From assembly GCA_900543875.1 (NCBI GenBank), contig UQSV01000001.1, forward strand, positions 1-64,000: 64,000 nt of DNA, written 5' to 3'. Both the position numbers and the translations under genes were made by a program. Under the pieces are notes generated by a model that made no database searches, was not told the origin of the DNA, and saw only the letters and a list, made by a program, of their open reading frames with translations. This DNA comes from an uncultured Coriobacteriaceae bacterium (GTDB lineage: Bacteria; Actinomycetota; Coriobacteriia; Coriobacteriales; Atopobiaceae). Positions 56,928 to 64,000 of this stretch are shown here, piece by piece. Every line of letters begins with the position of its first letter. The stretch's first letter is position 1.

Positions 56928-58073
56928 ATGGAAGACAAGAAGTACTTCTCGCGCTCCTGGGCGCTCATGACCAAGGAGAAGGGCTGGATCAAGCCCATCC
57001 TGCTCATGGCCCTTGCGTGCTTCGTGCCCATCGCGGGCGCACTTGGCGTTCTGGGCTATGCCTGCGAGTGGGCGAGGCTCTCTGCCTGGGGCGTTGACTC
57101 TTCGCCCAAGCAGAAGGGCGTCAAGGTTGGCGCCTGCATCGCAAGCGGCTGGCGAGCGTTCGTCGTCATTCTCGCATGGTCGCTCGTCGTGGGCATCCTT
57201 GGCGGTATCGTGAACGCCATCCTGTCATTTCTCCTGCGCGGCCTGGGTTCGACCCTCGTCACCATCGCCGAGTTCGTGCTTGCGGCCCCCATCATGGTGG
57301 CTGCGCTCCATGCCTGCGTGTACGAGAAGATTGGCGCCGGCTTCAAGGTAAGCCGCTTCGTCGAGATGATCAAGCGCGATCCCTCGGGCCTGTTCAAGAC
57401 GCTGCTCATCCCCCTTGCCGAGTGGGGCATCGTTGCCGCCGCGTCGACGCTTGTGTTCTCCGTGATGATTGGCTTTGCCCTGCCCGACATCATGCGCCTT
57501 GTCTATGAGGCCCAGTACTACGGCGACTCGTACACCATGGCCTTGATCATCGCCTCCATCCTGCGCGGCGTGCTGCCCGGCACCATTCTCTTCCTCTACG
57601 CCACGCTCGTGGTCAGTAGCGCCGCTAGTCTGCTGTTCGTCAACAGCATTGGCCTGTGGATGAGCCAGTTCGACGTGCGCTCGTGGGGCGGCCCCGACGA
57701 GCCGCTGCCGGCGCAGGTCAACACGCTGCCCCCGGCGCCCGTGACCCCGGTTGAGCCCGCCCCCGCGCCCGAACCTGCCGTGGCTCCCGCGCCTGCCCCC
57801 GCCCCCGAGTCTGTCCCGGAGCCCGTTTCGGTTCCCGAGCCGCCCGCTGAGCCCGCTCCCGCCGAGGCGTCCGCTCCCGCTGCGACGCCTGAGCCTGCTC
57901 CCGCGTCTGAGGCTGCAGCCGCCCCCGCGTCCACGCCGCAAGAGGAGGCTTCCAAGCCCGTGAGCGTTCCCGCTCCCGACAGCGAAGAGGCCGAGCAGCT
58001 CCAGAACGACAAGGGCGAGACGATCGTTCCGCTCGTGAAGCTTCCCCGCGACAACGAGGAAGACCAGCAGTAG
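56928..58073 (+). CDS. DUF4013-like membrane protein with Pro/Ala/Glu-rich cytoplasmic tail
   Basis: 381 residues. The N-terminal ~245 contain about five to six TM segments (PILLMALACFVPIAGALGVLGY; AFVVILAWSLVVGILGGIVNAILSFL; VTIAEFVLAAPIMVAALHAC; WGIVAAASTLVFSVMIGFAL; ALIIASILRGVLPGTILFLYATLVV). The layout and the GY-EW-RL motif after TM1 resemble DUF4013 proteins. Residues ~265-360 are a low-complexity Pro/Ala/Glu/Val tail, ending in a charged segment. I use ATG 56928, which follows GGAGG by five bases, over ATG 56916. The function is unknown. Confidence 0.82.
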   Translation: MEDKKYFSRSWALMTKEKGWIKPILLMALACFVPIAGALGVLGYACEWARLSAWGVDSSPKQKGVKVGACIASGWRAFVVILAWSLVVGILGGIVNAILSFLLRGLGSTLVTIAEFVLAAPIMVAALHACVYEKIGAGFKVSRFVEMIKRDPSGLFKTLLIPLAEWGIVAAASTLVFSVMIGFALPDIMRLVYEAQYYGDSYTMALIIASILRGVLPGTILFLYATLVVSSAASLLFVNSIGLWMSQFDVRSWGGPDEPLPAQVNTLPPAPVTPVEPAPAPEPAVAPAPAPAPESVPEPVSVPEPPAEPAPAEASAPAATPEPAPASEAAAAPASTPQEEASKPVSVPAPDSEEAEQLQNDKGETIVPLVKLPRDNEEDQQ

Positions 58074-58465
58074 GGAAGCATCAAAACAAGTTTGTGAAGG
58101 ACGGGTGTTCGTGCAGAGGCTGCGCGGGCACCCGTTTGTCATGAGCGGCGCGTCTGCGGCCGCGAGCGGCGAGTTTTTAACCACGGCACGAGGACATCCA
58201 AAACGGACAAGTCTCTGAGCTGCGGTGTCAGGTTTGTGACAGCCGGACAACCCAAATCTGTCAGATTCGACTGCTAGCCTGGAGCAAGGAAGGGGCGGCT
58301 TGGAGGTGCCCATACATGTGTTGGCTCTGTGCAGGTTGAGAGATGGAGAAACAAACAAGGCTCCCAACCAGCGCCTAGACCGTGGTATGATTCACCACCG
58401 AACCTTTCCTGTCTCGGGCGCAAACCTTCACGACCCGAGGCCACATGCCCAGAGGAGGTGACCAC
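58074..58465. other. Spacer upstream of rpsF
   Basis: About 390 bases without a gene. Contents: a terminator-like hairpin acgggtg/cacccgt (58101-58107 / 58129-58135) followed by ttgt, a dispersed repeat copy at 58206-58243, and a TATGAT (58386-58391) that may be the -10 of the rpsF operon, though the -35 is poor. Confidence 0.5.
58206..58243. repeat. Dispersed intergenic repeat, copy B
   Basis: It shares gacaag and the exact ctgcggtgtcaggt (58220-58233) with copy A at 9625, followed by tgt..cagc in both. Here gtcaggtttgtgac also forms a small inverted repeat. Confidence 0.55.
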
Positions 58466-58759
58466 ATGAAGGCTTATGAACTGCTGTTTTTTGTCGACCC
58501 GACGATCACCGATGAGGCTCGCGCTGGCGTTATGAAGCGCATCGAAGTTGCCATCACCGAGAACGGCGGCCAGGTCGACAACGTCGACAACTGGGGCAAG
58601 CGCAAGCTCGCTTACGAGATCGACAAGCTCACGGAGGGTGACTACACCCTCGTCAACTTCCAGGCTGACCCCACGCAGATCGCCGAGCTCGATCGCGTTC
58701 TCCGCATCAACGATGCTGTGAAGCGCCACATGATCGTGCGTCGTCCGGATCACGAGTAA
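58466..58759 (+). CDS. rpsF: 30S ribosomal protein S6
   Basis: 97 residues. MKAYELLFFVDPTITDEA, NWGKRKLAYEIDKLTEGDYTLVNFQADP and the end IVRRPDHE are characteristic; S6 binds S18 and helical 16S rRNA in the platform. The ATG at 58466 follows AGGAGG. It is first gene of rpsF-ssb-rpsR-rplI. Proteins S6 and S18 bracket ssb, a conserved order that can allow autoregulation. Confidence 0.97.
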   Translation: MKAYELLFFVDPTITDEARAGVMKRIEVAITENGGQVDNVDNWGKRKLAYEIDKLTEGDYTLVNFQADPTQIAELDRVLRINDAVKRHMIVRRPDHE

Positions 58760-58852
58760 GACAGTCATGGAAGCGAGCCCACAAGGCTCGCGTGTGCGAG
58801 ACGAGAAGCGACTCGCTCAAGTCTTGCGCGCGTATGAAAGGTAGTGAGTATC

Positions 58853-59344
58853 GTGAGCATCAACCGAGTGAACATCACGGGCAACCTGACCAGGGATCCC
58901 GAGCTGAGGGCCACGCAGAGCGGCACGCAGGTGCTGCACCTGGGCGTGGCGGTCAATGACCGTCGCCGCAACCCGCAGACGGGCAACTGGGAGGATTACC
59001 CCAACTTCATCGACTGCGTGATGTTCGGCACCCGTGCCGAGGCGATTCAGCGCTATCTTTCCAAGGGAACCAAGGTCGCCATCGAGGGTCGCCTGCGCTA
59101 CAGCTCCTGGGAGCGCGATGGCCAGAAGCGATCCAAGATCGAGGTTGTCGTCGACGAGATCGAGTTCATGAGCTCTCGTCAGGGAGGCGGCAACTCCAAC
59201 GGTGGTGGCTACGCTCAGCAGCAGGGTGGCTATGCCGCCCCTGCCCAGCAGGCTCCCTACCAGCAGGCCGCTCCGGCGCCTGCGCCCGTCCCCGTTGCCG
59301 CTCCGCCCGCGGCGGACGTCTACGACGAGGACATCCCGTTCTAG
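58853..59344 (+). CDS. ssb: Single-stranded DNA-binding protein
   Basis: About 163 residues. The OB fold (INRVNITGNLTRDPELRATQSGTQVLHLGVAVNDRR, YLSKGTKVAIEGRLRYSSWERDGQKRSKIEVVVDEIEFM) covers ~1-108. A Gly/Gln/Pro/Ala-rich linker follows, then the acidic tip DEDIPF that recruits repair and replication partners. The start is GTG at 58853 or 58844 (in-frame); the first gives the usual MSINRVNI-type N-terminus, so it is preferred. Part of the ribosomal protein operon. Confidence 0.94.
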   Translation: MSINRVNITGNLTRDPELRATQSGTQVLHLGVAVNDRRRNPQTGNWEDYPNFIDCVMFGTRAEAIQRYLSKGTKVAIEGRLRYSSWERDGQKRSKIEVVVDEIEFMSSRQGGGNSNGGGYAQQQGGYAAPAQQAPYQQAAPAPAPVPVAAPPAADVYDEDIPF

Positions 59345-59466
59345 GCCACCTACGTCTGGAGCATTCCAGATCACGGTGGCTGGCCTGCCCGCCTGCGGGC
59401 AGTGTCTCCGAGAGAACCGGCGTCCGGCCGAAAGCCGGCCGCACGCCAACAGAAAGGTATTGAGAC

Positions 59467-59733
59467 ATGGCTACTGAGTACCAGCGTCAGCCGCGTCGCA
59501 AGTTCTGCCAGTTCTGCAAGGAGGACACTGAGTTCATCGACTACAAGGATACTCAGCTCCTTCGCAAGTACATGACCGACCGTGGCAAGATCAAGCCCCG
59601 TCGCGTCACTGGCGCCTGCACGCAGCACCAGCACGACATCGCCAACGCCATTAAGCGCGCCCGTGAGATGGCCCTTCTGCCGTACACCGTTCCCGTGGTG
59701 TCCAGCCGTGGTGGCCGTCGCGACCGCAGCTAA
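59467..59733 (+). CDS. rpsR: 30S ribosomal protein S18, zinc-binding type
   Basis: 88 residues. [44 protein letters not shown] includes the CxxC and the later Cys/His of the C+ (zinc-ribbon) form of S18; basic ends bind rRNA. The ATG follows GAAAGG. C-minus paralogues in other genomes replace this form under zinc limitation; none is seen in this window. Confidence 0.96.
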   Translation: MATEYQRQPRRKFCQFCKEDTEFIDYKDTQLLRKYMTDRGKIKPRRVTGACTQHQHDIANAIKRAREMALLPYTVPVVSSRGGRRDRS

Positions 59734-59746
59734 GTAAGGAGTGTCC

Positions 59747-60277
59747 ATGAAAGTCATCCTTCTGGGTGAGCTGAAGGGCAAGGGCGGAGAGGGCGACGTC
59801 GTCGAGGTCGCCCAGGGGTTCGCTGAGAACTACCTGTTCCCCAACCGCATGGCCCTGCCTGCCACCAAGGGCAACATCAAGCAGCTCGAGGAGCGTCGTC
59901 ACAACATCGAGAAGCGCGAGGTCAAGCGCATCGCCGATGCCGAGGCTCTGAAGGAAGTCATCGATGGCAAGACCGTCCTCATCGACGCCAAGGTCGGCGA
60001 GGAGGGCCAGCTCTTCGGCTCCGTGACCAACACCATGGTCGCCGACGCCATCAAGAACGAGCTGGGCGTCGAGGTCGAGCGCAAGCGCATCGAGCTCAAC
60101 CGCGCCATCAAGACCTCCGGTCTGCACACCGTCAAGGTGAGCCTGTACCGTGAGATCGCCGCCGAGCTTCACCTCCAGGTCGGCAAGCCGGCCGTCGAGG
60201 AGGTCGTCGAGGAGGCTCCCGAGGCCGAGGCCGTCGAGGCTGAGGCTGCCGAGGAGACCACCGAGGCCGCCGAGTAG
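59747..60277 (+). CDS. rplI: 50S ribosomal protein L9
   Basis: 176 residues. The N-terminal domain MKVILLGELKGKGGEGDVVEVAQGFAENYLFPNRMALPAT is the signature. A long helix and the C-terminal domain (LFGSVTNTMVADAI) follow. There is an additional acidic Glu/Ala tail of ~25 residues. The ATG at 59747 is preceded by AAGGAG; GTG at 59741 is less likely. Confidence 0.96.
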   Translation: MKVILLGELKGKGGEGDVVEVAQGFAENYLFPNRMALPATKGNIKQLEERRHNIEKREVKRIADAEALKEVIDGKTVLIDAKVGEEGQLFGSVTNTMVADAIKNELGVEVERKRIELNRAIKTSGLHTVKVSLYREIAAELHLQVGKPAVEEVVEEAPEAEAVEAEAAEETTEAAE

Positions 60278-60318
60278 GCTCGTCTGCTCACTTGCAGCGC
60301 AAAGCTTTGCTTATGCGA

Positions 60319-60352
60319 GGACCCGCAGCCATTTGGCCGCGGGTCCTTTTTT
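60319..60352 (+). terminator. Terminator of the rpsF-ssb-rpsR-rplI operon
   Basis: Stem ggacccgc/gcgggtcc (60319-60326 / 60339-60346) followed by T6. Confidence 0.92.
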
Positions 60353-60468
60353 CATCCGAAGTTATTAACGAACTGGTGCTGAGCTGGGGCTATTCAATAG
60401 TGGGCTGCTTGCGTGTCATACCTACCCCCATTGGCTGGCTGCCTCGGGCATAACGAATTGTTTGGATT

Positions 60469-60505
60469 GAACAAGCAATGTACCTGCTGTTTTAGTAGGT
60501 TCTGC
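60469..60505. repeat. Dispersed intergenic repeat, copy C (diverged)
   Basis: gaacaagcaatgtacctgc matches copy A (gaacaagc.at.tacctgc) closely; the right half (gttttagtaggttctgcc) is diverged but keeps the acct/aggt inverted ends. Confidence 0.45.
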
Positions 60506-60872
60506 CAAATTGTTTGATGATTTTGGAAACGTGCGACCCGTGCGCTCATCATGCTCGAACAACTGTGCGAGATGTTGATAACCGCTCGCGGATGAATTCC
60601 AAGAATGTTGAAAAGTGTGAAAACTCGCATAGCGCGTGGTAGATGGCTCGGACTTTCATCAACCCGCAGGTAAGCGGGATGCGGGCCTTCGTCATGCGTC
60701 TTACGGTTTTGTGCTAGGCCTTCCTGGCCAGGACGTGGCTCGCTTGGCCTATGGGCCCATCATCGCGTCCGTCGAGTGCCGTGACTGCCCACGTTGCGCT
60801 TGTCATCGGGTCATTCGGCGCCGCCGCCCTTCTCGCGCAAATCATTCTTGCTTGCCAACATGCCTCAGTTGA

Positions 60873-62330
60873 ATGAGTTACGATTCAAAGTTGCACCTTG
60901 CTGTCGACGAGAAGACCTTGGGAGGACACTTGGACGAGATCGTGTACGATGCTACGCCGTCTCCGGCGGCCCTCGCATCCATCAAGACGATGCCCTCCGA
61001 CGTCCCCGCCGAGCGCTCGGTTCTCTCGGCGATGCTGCTGTCGCCCGAGGTGCTCGAGAGCGCCATCGTCGAGCTGACCGACGAGGACTTCTTCCTCGAG
61101 TCCAACCGCATCATCTTCGCGGCCATGCGCACGATGTTTGAGCGCAGCAACCCCGTCGACCCCATCTCGCTTGCAGACTACCTCACGAGCACCGGCGACC
61201 TCGAGCGCGCCGGCGGCATCCAGCAGCTCGCCCGCCTGGGCGAGGACTCGTTTGCCATCGCGAGCTGGCGCCACCATGCGGAGATGCTCCACCGCGACAC
61301 GACGCTGCGCCTCATGATCGACGCCTCGGCCAAGATCGCCAACCTTGCCGCCAACGCGCCCGAGGACACCAAGGAGGTCGTCGACACCGCGGAGAAGATG
61401 CTGCTTGACGTCACGAACCGTGACATCAAGACCACCTACGTCAAGCTCGAGGACGCCATGATCAAGCTCTACCAGGAGCTTGCGGAGCAGGCGCAGAGTC
61501 CCGACGGCACGGTGGGCATCCAGACGGGCTTCCCCACGATGGACCGCATGTTCCTGGGCCTGCGCCCCGGCCAGATGATCGTCGTCGGCGCCCGACCGGG
61601 CGTGGGCAAGACTTCGTTCGCCCTGAACCTGGCCGTCCAGATGGCCCAGGCCGGCACGACCGTCTGCTTCTTCTCGCTCGAGATGAGCTCCGAGGAGGTC
61701 GCGCAGCGTCTGCTGTCGACCTACTCCCAGGTGCCGCTGCAGAAGATCCGCTCGGCAGACATCAAACCCGAGGAGTGGCAGAGCCTGCTCACGGCCACCC
61801 AGGACCTCGCGGCCCTCGACCTCATGATCGACGACACGCCGGGCACCACCGTCACCGAGGTGCGCGCCAAGGCCCGCCGCATGCTGCGCAACAAGGAGAA
61901 GGGCATCGTCATCCTCGACTACCTGCAGCTGGTCTCGCCCCCGCCAAACCGTCGCTCCGACTCGCGTGCCACCGAGGTGTCCGAGATGAGCCGTGGCATC
62001 AAGATCATGGCCAAGGACCTGGGCATTCCCGTCATTGCCCTGTCGCAGCTGTCGCGTAAGAACGAGGAGCGCACCGGCTCGCGCGGCAAGCGCCCGCAGC
62101 TGTCCGACCTTCGTGAGTCCGGCGCTATCGAGCAGGACGCAGACATCGTCATCCTGCTTGACCGCTCCATGACCGAGGAGGAGGGCGCCCGCGAGGACCG
62201 CCCGGACTACGGCGTCACCGAGTTCGTTGTCGCCAAGAACCGTTCCGGCCCCCTGGGCATTATCCCCATGGCGTTCTTCGCCGAGAAGACCAAGTTCATG
62301 GAGGTCGACGCGCACCACGACGACGCGTAG
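60873..62330 (+). CDS. dnaB: Replicative DNA helicase DnaB
   Basis: About 485 residues. The N-terminal domain opens with PSDVPAERSVLSAMLLSPE. The RecA-like domain has IQTGFPTMDRMFLGLRPGQMIVVGARPGVGKTSFALN (Walker A), CFFSLEMSSEEVAQRLLS, GIVILDYLQLVSPPP (Walker B) and VIALSQLSRKNEERTGSRGKRPQLSDLRESGAIEQDAD. No intein is present. The start is uncertain: ATG 60873 lacks a ribosome site, and in-frame TTG 60930 or GTG 60942 near a GGGAGGA sequence would give a shorter N-terminus closer to DnaB family starts. It is transcribed separately from rplI. DUF721/DciA at 36.7 kb is its likely loader. Confidence 0.95.
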   Translation: MSYDSKLHLAVDEKTLGGHLDEIVYDATPSPAALASIKTMPSDVPAERSVLSAMLLSPEVLESAIVELTDEDFFLESNRIIFAAMRTMFERSNPVDPISLADYLTSTGDLERAGGIQQLARLGEDSFAIASWRHHAEMLHRDTTLRLMIDASAKIANLAANAPEDTKEVVDTAEKMLLDVTNRDIKTTYVKLEDAMIKLYQELAEQAQSPDGTVGIQTGFPTMDRMFLGLRPGQMIVVGARPGVGKTSFALNLAVQMAQAGTTVCFFSLEMSSEEVAQRLLSTYSQVPLQKIRSADIKPEEWQSLLTATQDLAALDLMIDDTPGTTVTEVRAKARRMLRNKEKGIVILDYLQLVSPPPNRRSDSRATEVSEMSRGIKIMAKDLGIPVIALSQLSRKNEERTGSRGKRPQLSDLRESGAIEQDADIVILLDRSMTEEEGAREDRPDYGVTEFVVAKNRSGPLGIIPMAFFAEKTKFMEVDAHHDDA

Positions 62331-62340
62331 CGAACCTGAT

Positions 62341-62383
62341 GCGCCGCCCCGAGCGAACTGCCCGGGGCGCCGCTTGCGTTTTT
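62341..62383 (+). terminator. Terminator of dnaB
   Basis: GC-rich 11-position stem with one mismatch (62341-62351 / 62363-62373) followed by ttgcgttttt. Confidence 0.8.
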
Positions 62384-62470
62384 GTGGCCTGACCCGCGAT
62401 GTTAGGAGCGCCCACAGCTTGTTGGCGTATACTCAAATGGTTTGCTAAGCCGTGAGAGAAGGAGCTCTTC

Positions 62471-63757
62471 ATGCCGGCATCTGTTCTGGTGGGAACCCAG
62501 TGGGGCGACGAGGGCAAGGGTAAGATCACCGACCTCATCTCCGGTGGCTTCGATGTGGTCTGTCGCTATGGCGGCGGTGCCAACGCCGGCCACTCGGTTG
62601 TCGCCAATGGTCACCACCTCGCACTTCGCCAGATTCCGTCTGGCATCGTCCACGAGGACGTCCTTTCCATCATCGGCAACGGCTGCATCGTCGATCCCGT
62701 GGTCGTTCTCGAGGAGCTCGAGCACCTCAAGGGCGAGGGCCTTTCCTGCAAGGGCCTGCGCATCTCGGGCAACGCTCACATCGTCATGCCCTGGCACAAG
62801 GTTCTCGACGGCGCCCACGAGCAGAAGCTCGGCAAGAACAACATCGGCACCACGAAGCGTGGCATCGGTCCCTGCTACATGGACAAGATGAACCGCACGG
62901 GCATTCGCATGCAGGACATGCTCGATGACGACACCTTCCGCGAGAAGGTCGAGGCGTCGCTCGCCTACCAGAACCCCATCCTCGAGAAGGTCTACGAGTT
63001 GCCCACCTATGACGTGGACGCCGTGTGCGAGGAGTTCCTCGGCTATGCCGAGCAGCTGCGTCCCTACATCATCGAGAGCGGCAAGCTACTCAACGAGGAG
63101 CTTGCCGAGGGCAAGAAGGTCCTGTTCGAGGGTGCCCAGGCCACGATGCTCGACATCGACCACGGCACCTACCCGTTCGTGACCTCCTCCAACTGCACGG
63201 CTGGTGGCGCGGTTACCGGCTCCGGCGTTGGCCCCACCAACATCGACCGCGTGCTGGGTATCGCGAAGGCCTACCTCACGCGCGTGGGCTCGGGCCCGTT
63301 CCCCACGGAGCTGAGCCTTGACGAGGGTATGGGCAAGTTCCTGCTGGAGACCGGCCACGAGTACGGCGTGGTCACGGGCCGCAAGCGCCGCTGCGGCTGG
63401 TACGACGCCGTGGTGGTCAAGTACGCCGCGCAGGTCAACGGCCTCACCGACCTCGCCATCACCAAGCTCGACGTGCTCACAGGCCTTGACACCATCAAGG
63501 TCTGCACCGCCTACGAGTGCGATGGCGTGGAGTACACGACGGTTCCCGAGCACCGCTCGGTCTTCGACCACGCCAAGCCCAAGTACGTTGAGGTCCCAGG
63601 CTGGAAGGAAGACATCACCGGCTGCAGGAGCTTTGACGAGCTGCCCAAGGCCGCGCAGGACTACATCGAGCTCATCGAGAAGCTCAGCGGCGTGAAGGTC
63701 TCCTTCGTTGCCGTGGGTCCCGACCGCGAGCAGACGATCAACCGCTTCTGGGAGTAG
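62471..63757 (+). CDS. purA: Adenylosuccinate synthetase
   Basis: A GTP-dependent ligase joining IMP and aspartate, the first committed step to AMP; its product is the substrate of PurB (6.1 kb). 428 aa. Motifs: VLVGTQWGDEGKGKITDLI (P-loop, catalytic Asp and the GDEGKGK signature), RYGGGANAGHSV with the catalytic His, and GIGPCYMDKMNRTGIR (IMP site); later GRKRRCGWYDAV and TKLDVLTGLD (guanine recognition KLD). The ATG follows GAGAAGGAG. It precedes purD, probably separated by a terminator. Confidence 0.97.
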   Translation: MPASVLVGTQWGDEGKGKITDLISGGFDVVCRYGGGANAGHSVVANGHHLALRQIPSGIVHEDVLSIIGNGCIVDPVVVLEELEHLKGEGLSCKGLRISGNAHIVMPWHKVLDGAHEQKLGKNNIGTTKRGIGPCYMDKMNRTGIRMQDMLDDDTFREKVEASLAYQNPILEKVYELPTYDVDAVCEEFLGYAEQLRPYIIESGKLLNEELAEGKKVLFEGAQATMLDIDHGTYPFVTSSNCTAGGAVTGSGVGPTNIDRVLGIAKAYLTRVGSGPFPTELSLDEGMGKFLLETGHEYGVVTGRKRRCGWYDAVVVKYAAQVNGLTDLAITKLDVLTGLDTIKVCTAYECDGVEYTTVPEHRSVFDHAKPKYVEVPGWKEDITGCRSFDELPKAAQDYIELIEKLSGVKVSFVAVGPDREQTINRFWE

Positions 63758-63775
63758 AGGCAAGTTAGCAAGTCC

Positions 63776-63812
63776 AGGCGGGCTCGGCAGACATGGCCGG
63801 GCCCGCCTTTGG
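63776..63812 (+). terminator. Terminator of purA
   Basis: A 13-position stem with one mismatch (63776-63788 / 63796-63808), 7-nt loop, then a short T run. Confidence 0.85.
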
Positions 63813-63903
63813 TTTTATGCGCGTTACGACCGTGCCACGTGCGCGGACGCGGCGCTACGATAGGCGTTGGGAAATAACAGAGAGCCGACGATCAGGAGCA
63901 ACC

Positions 63904-64000
63904 ATGGACGCATCCGAGAAGATCGACATCCTCCTTCTGGGCGCGGGCGGGCGCGAGCACGCCCTCCTGCGCAAGCTGCTCGAGAGCCCGCGCGCGGGCA
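63904..64000 (+). CDS. purD: Phosphoribosylamine--glycine ligase, 5' end only (cut by window)
   Basis: The last 97 bases open with ATG behind AGGAG (six bases) and encode MDASEKIDILLLGAGGREHALLRKLLESPRAG up to the window end. The ILLLGAGGREHAL stretch is the N-terminal signature of GAR synthetase, an ATP-grasp ligase that makes glycinamide ribonucleotide in step two of purine synthesis. No stop is reached, so the gene continues to the right. Four separate pur genes flank the origin in this window. Confidence 0.85.
   Translation, partial: MDASEKIDILLLGAGGREHALLRKLLESPRAG

Larger units (their letters stand above)
60278..60872. other. Spacer between rplI and dnaB
   Basis: About 595 bases. It holds the rplI terminator (60319-60352), a dispersed-repeat copy (60469-60505), and two adjacent DnaA-box-like words, gttgaaaag (60607-60615) and gtgaaaac (60617-60624). 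A few short frames open on both strands but lack ribosome sites and family similarity. No other gene is visible. Confidence 0.55.

Noticed and set aside
60394..60630. 78-codon minus-strand frame between rplI and dnaB
   Set aside because: No ribosome site, no similarity, overlaps repeat copy C and box-like words.

Overview
The window looks like the replication-origin region of a high-GC Gram-positive bacterium, most probably class Coriobacteriia (Atopobiaceae/Olsenella-like). This rests on the gene order rpmH-rnpA-yidD-yidC-jag-rsmG-parA-parB on one side and dnaA-dnaN-recF-DUF721-gyrB-gyrA followed by tRNA-Ile/tRNA-Ala on the other. It is supported by a LuxR regulator fused to a 12-TM MFS-like domain, a type abundant in Coriobacteriia, and by sortase-anchored pilin-like surface proteins. 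The species is inferred, not proven. Genes diverge from about 31 kb: most to the left lie on the minus strand and most to the right on the plus strand, as expected for leading-strand coding.

Left arm (0-30 kb). 0.2-9.4 kb carries tRNA-Arg(CCU), purC with a coupled membrane protein, a WalR/RegX3-type two-component pair, a Tat-exported protein coupled to a TSCPD-domain protein, purB, tRNA-Lys, an M29 aminopeptidase and tRNA-Gly(CCC). 9.9-13.6 kb is a tightly overlapped operon of three exported proteins, a 90-residue sortase substrate and a class B sortase. 13.6-17.5 kb (minus) has a membrane M28-fold protein lacking catalytic residues and a membrane-anchored coiled-coil protein. 17.6-19.8 kb is a tandem WYL regulator pair. 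Then come a DinG-like exonuclease-helicase, D-Ala-D-Ala ligase and rlmN. The chromosome segregation block (parB, parA, rsmG, two parS sites) is visibly poorer in GC than everything around it, and is followed by jag, yidC, yidD, rnpA and rpmH.

Origin and right arm (31-64 kb). Spacers around an unusual GHKL-ATPase/winged-helix gene and dnaA contain many NTTTTCANC boxes. DnaA itself has an altered DNA-recognition signature (GGRTHATV). The dnaA-dnaN spacer holds near-canonical DnaA boxes plus an AT-rich tract and is the best candidate for the unwinding site. gyrA carries Phe at the position equivalent to E. coli Ser83. Next are a DUF151 protein, tRNA-Ile/tRNA-Ala, the MFS-LuxR regulator with an 11-G tract, and a 2,479-residue vWA/pilin-repeat adhesin with an IPQTG anchor. 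The end of the window has typA, a TRIC-like channel, two tRNA-Ser genes, a DUF4013 membrane protein, the rpsF-ssb-rpsR-rplI-dnaB replication/ribosome cluster, purA and the start of purD.

The most noteworthy candidates are: (1) the sortase B mini-operon with a tiny anchored peptide and two exported proteins sharing a domain; (2) a probable phase-variable regulator beside a giant adhesin; (3) the co-varied DnaA recognition helix and box set, with a GHKL-wHTH gene inside the origin; and (4) a probable quinolone-resistance allele of gyrA.
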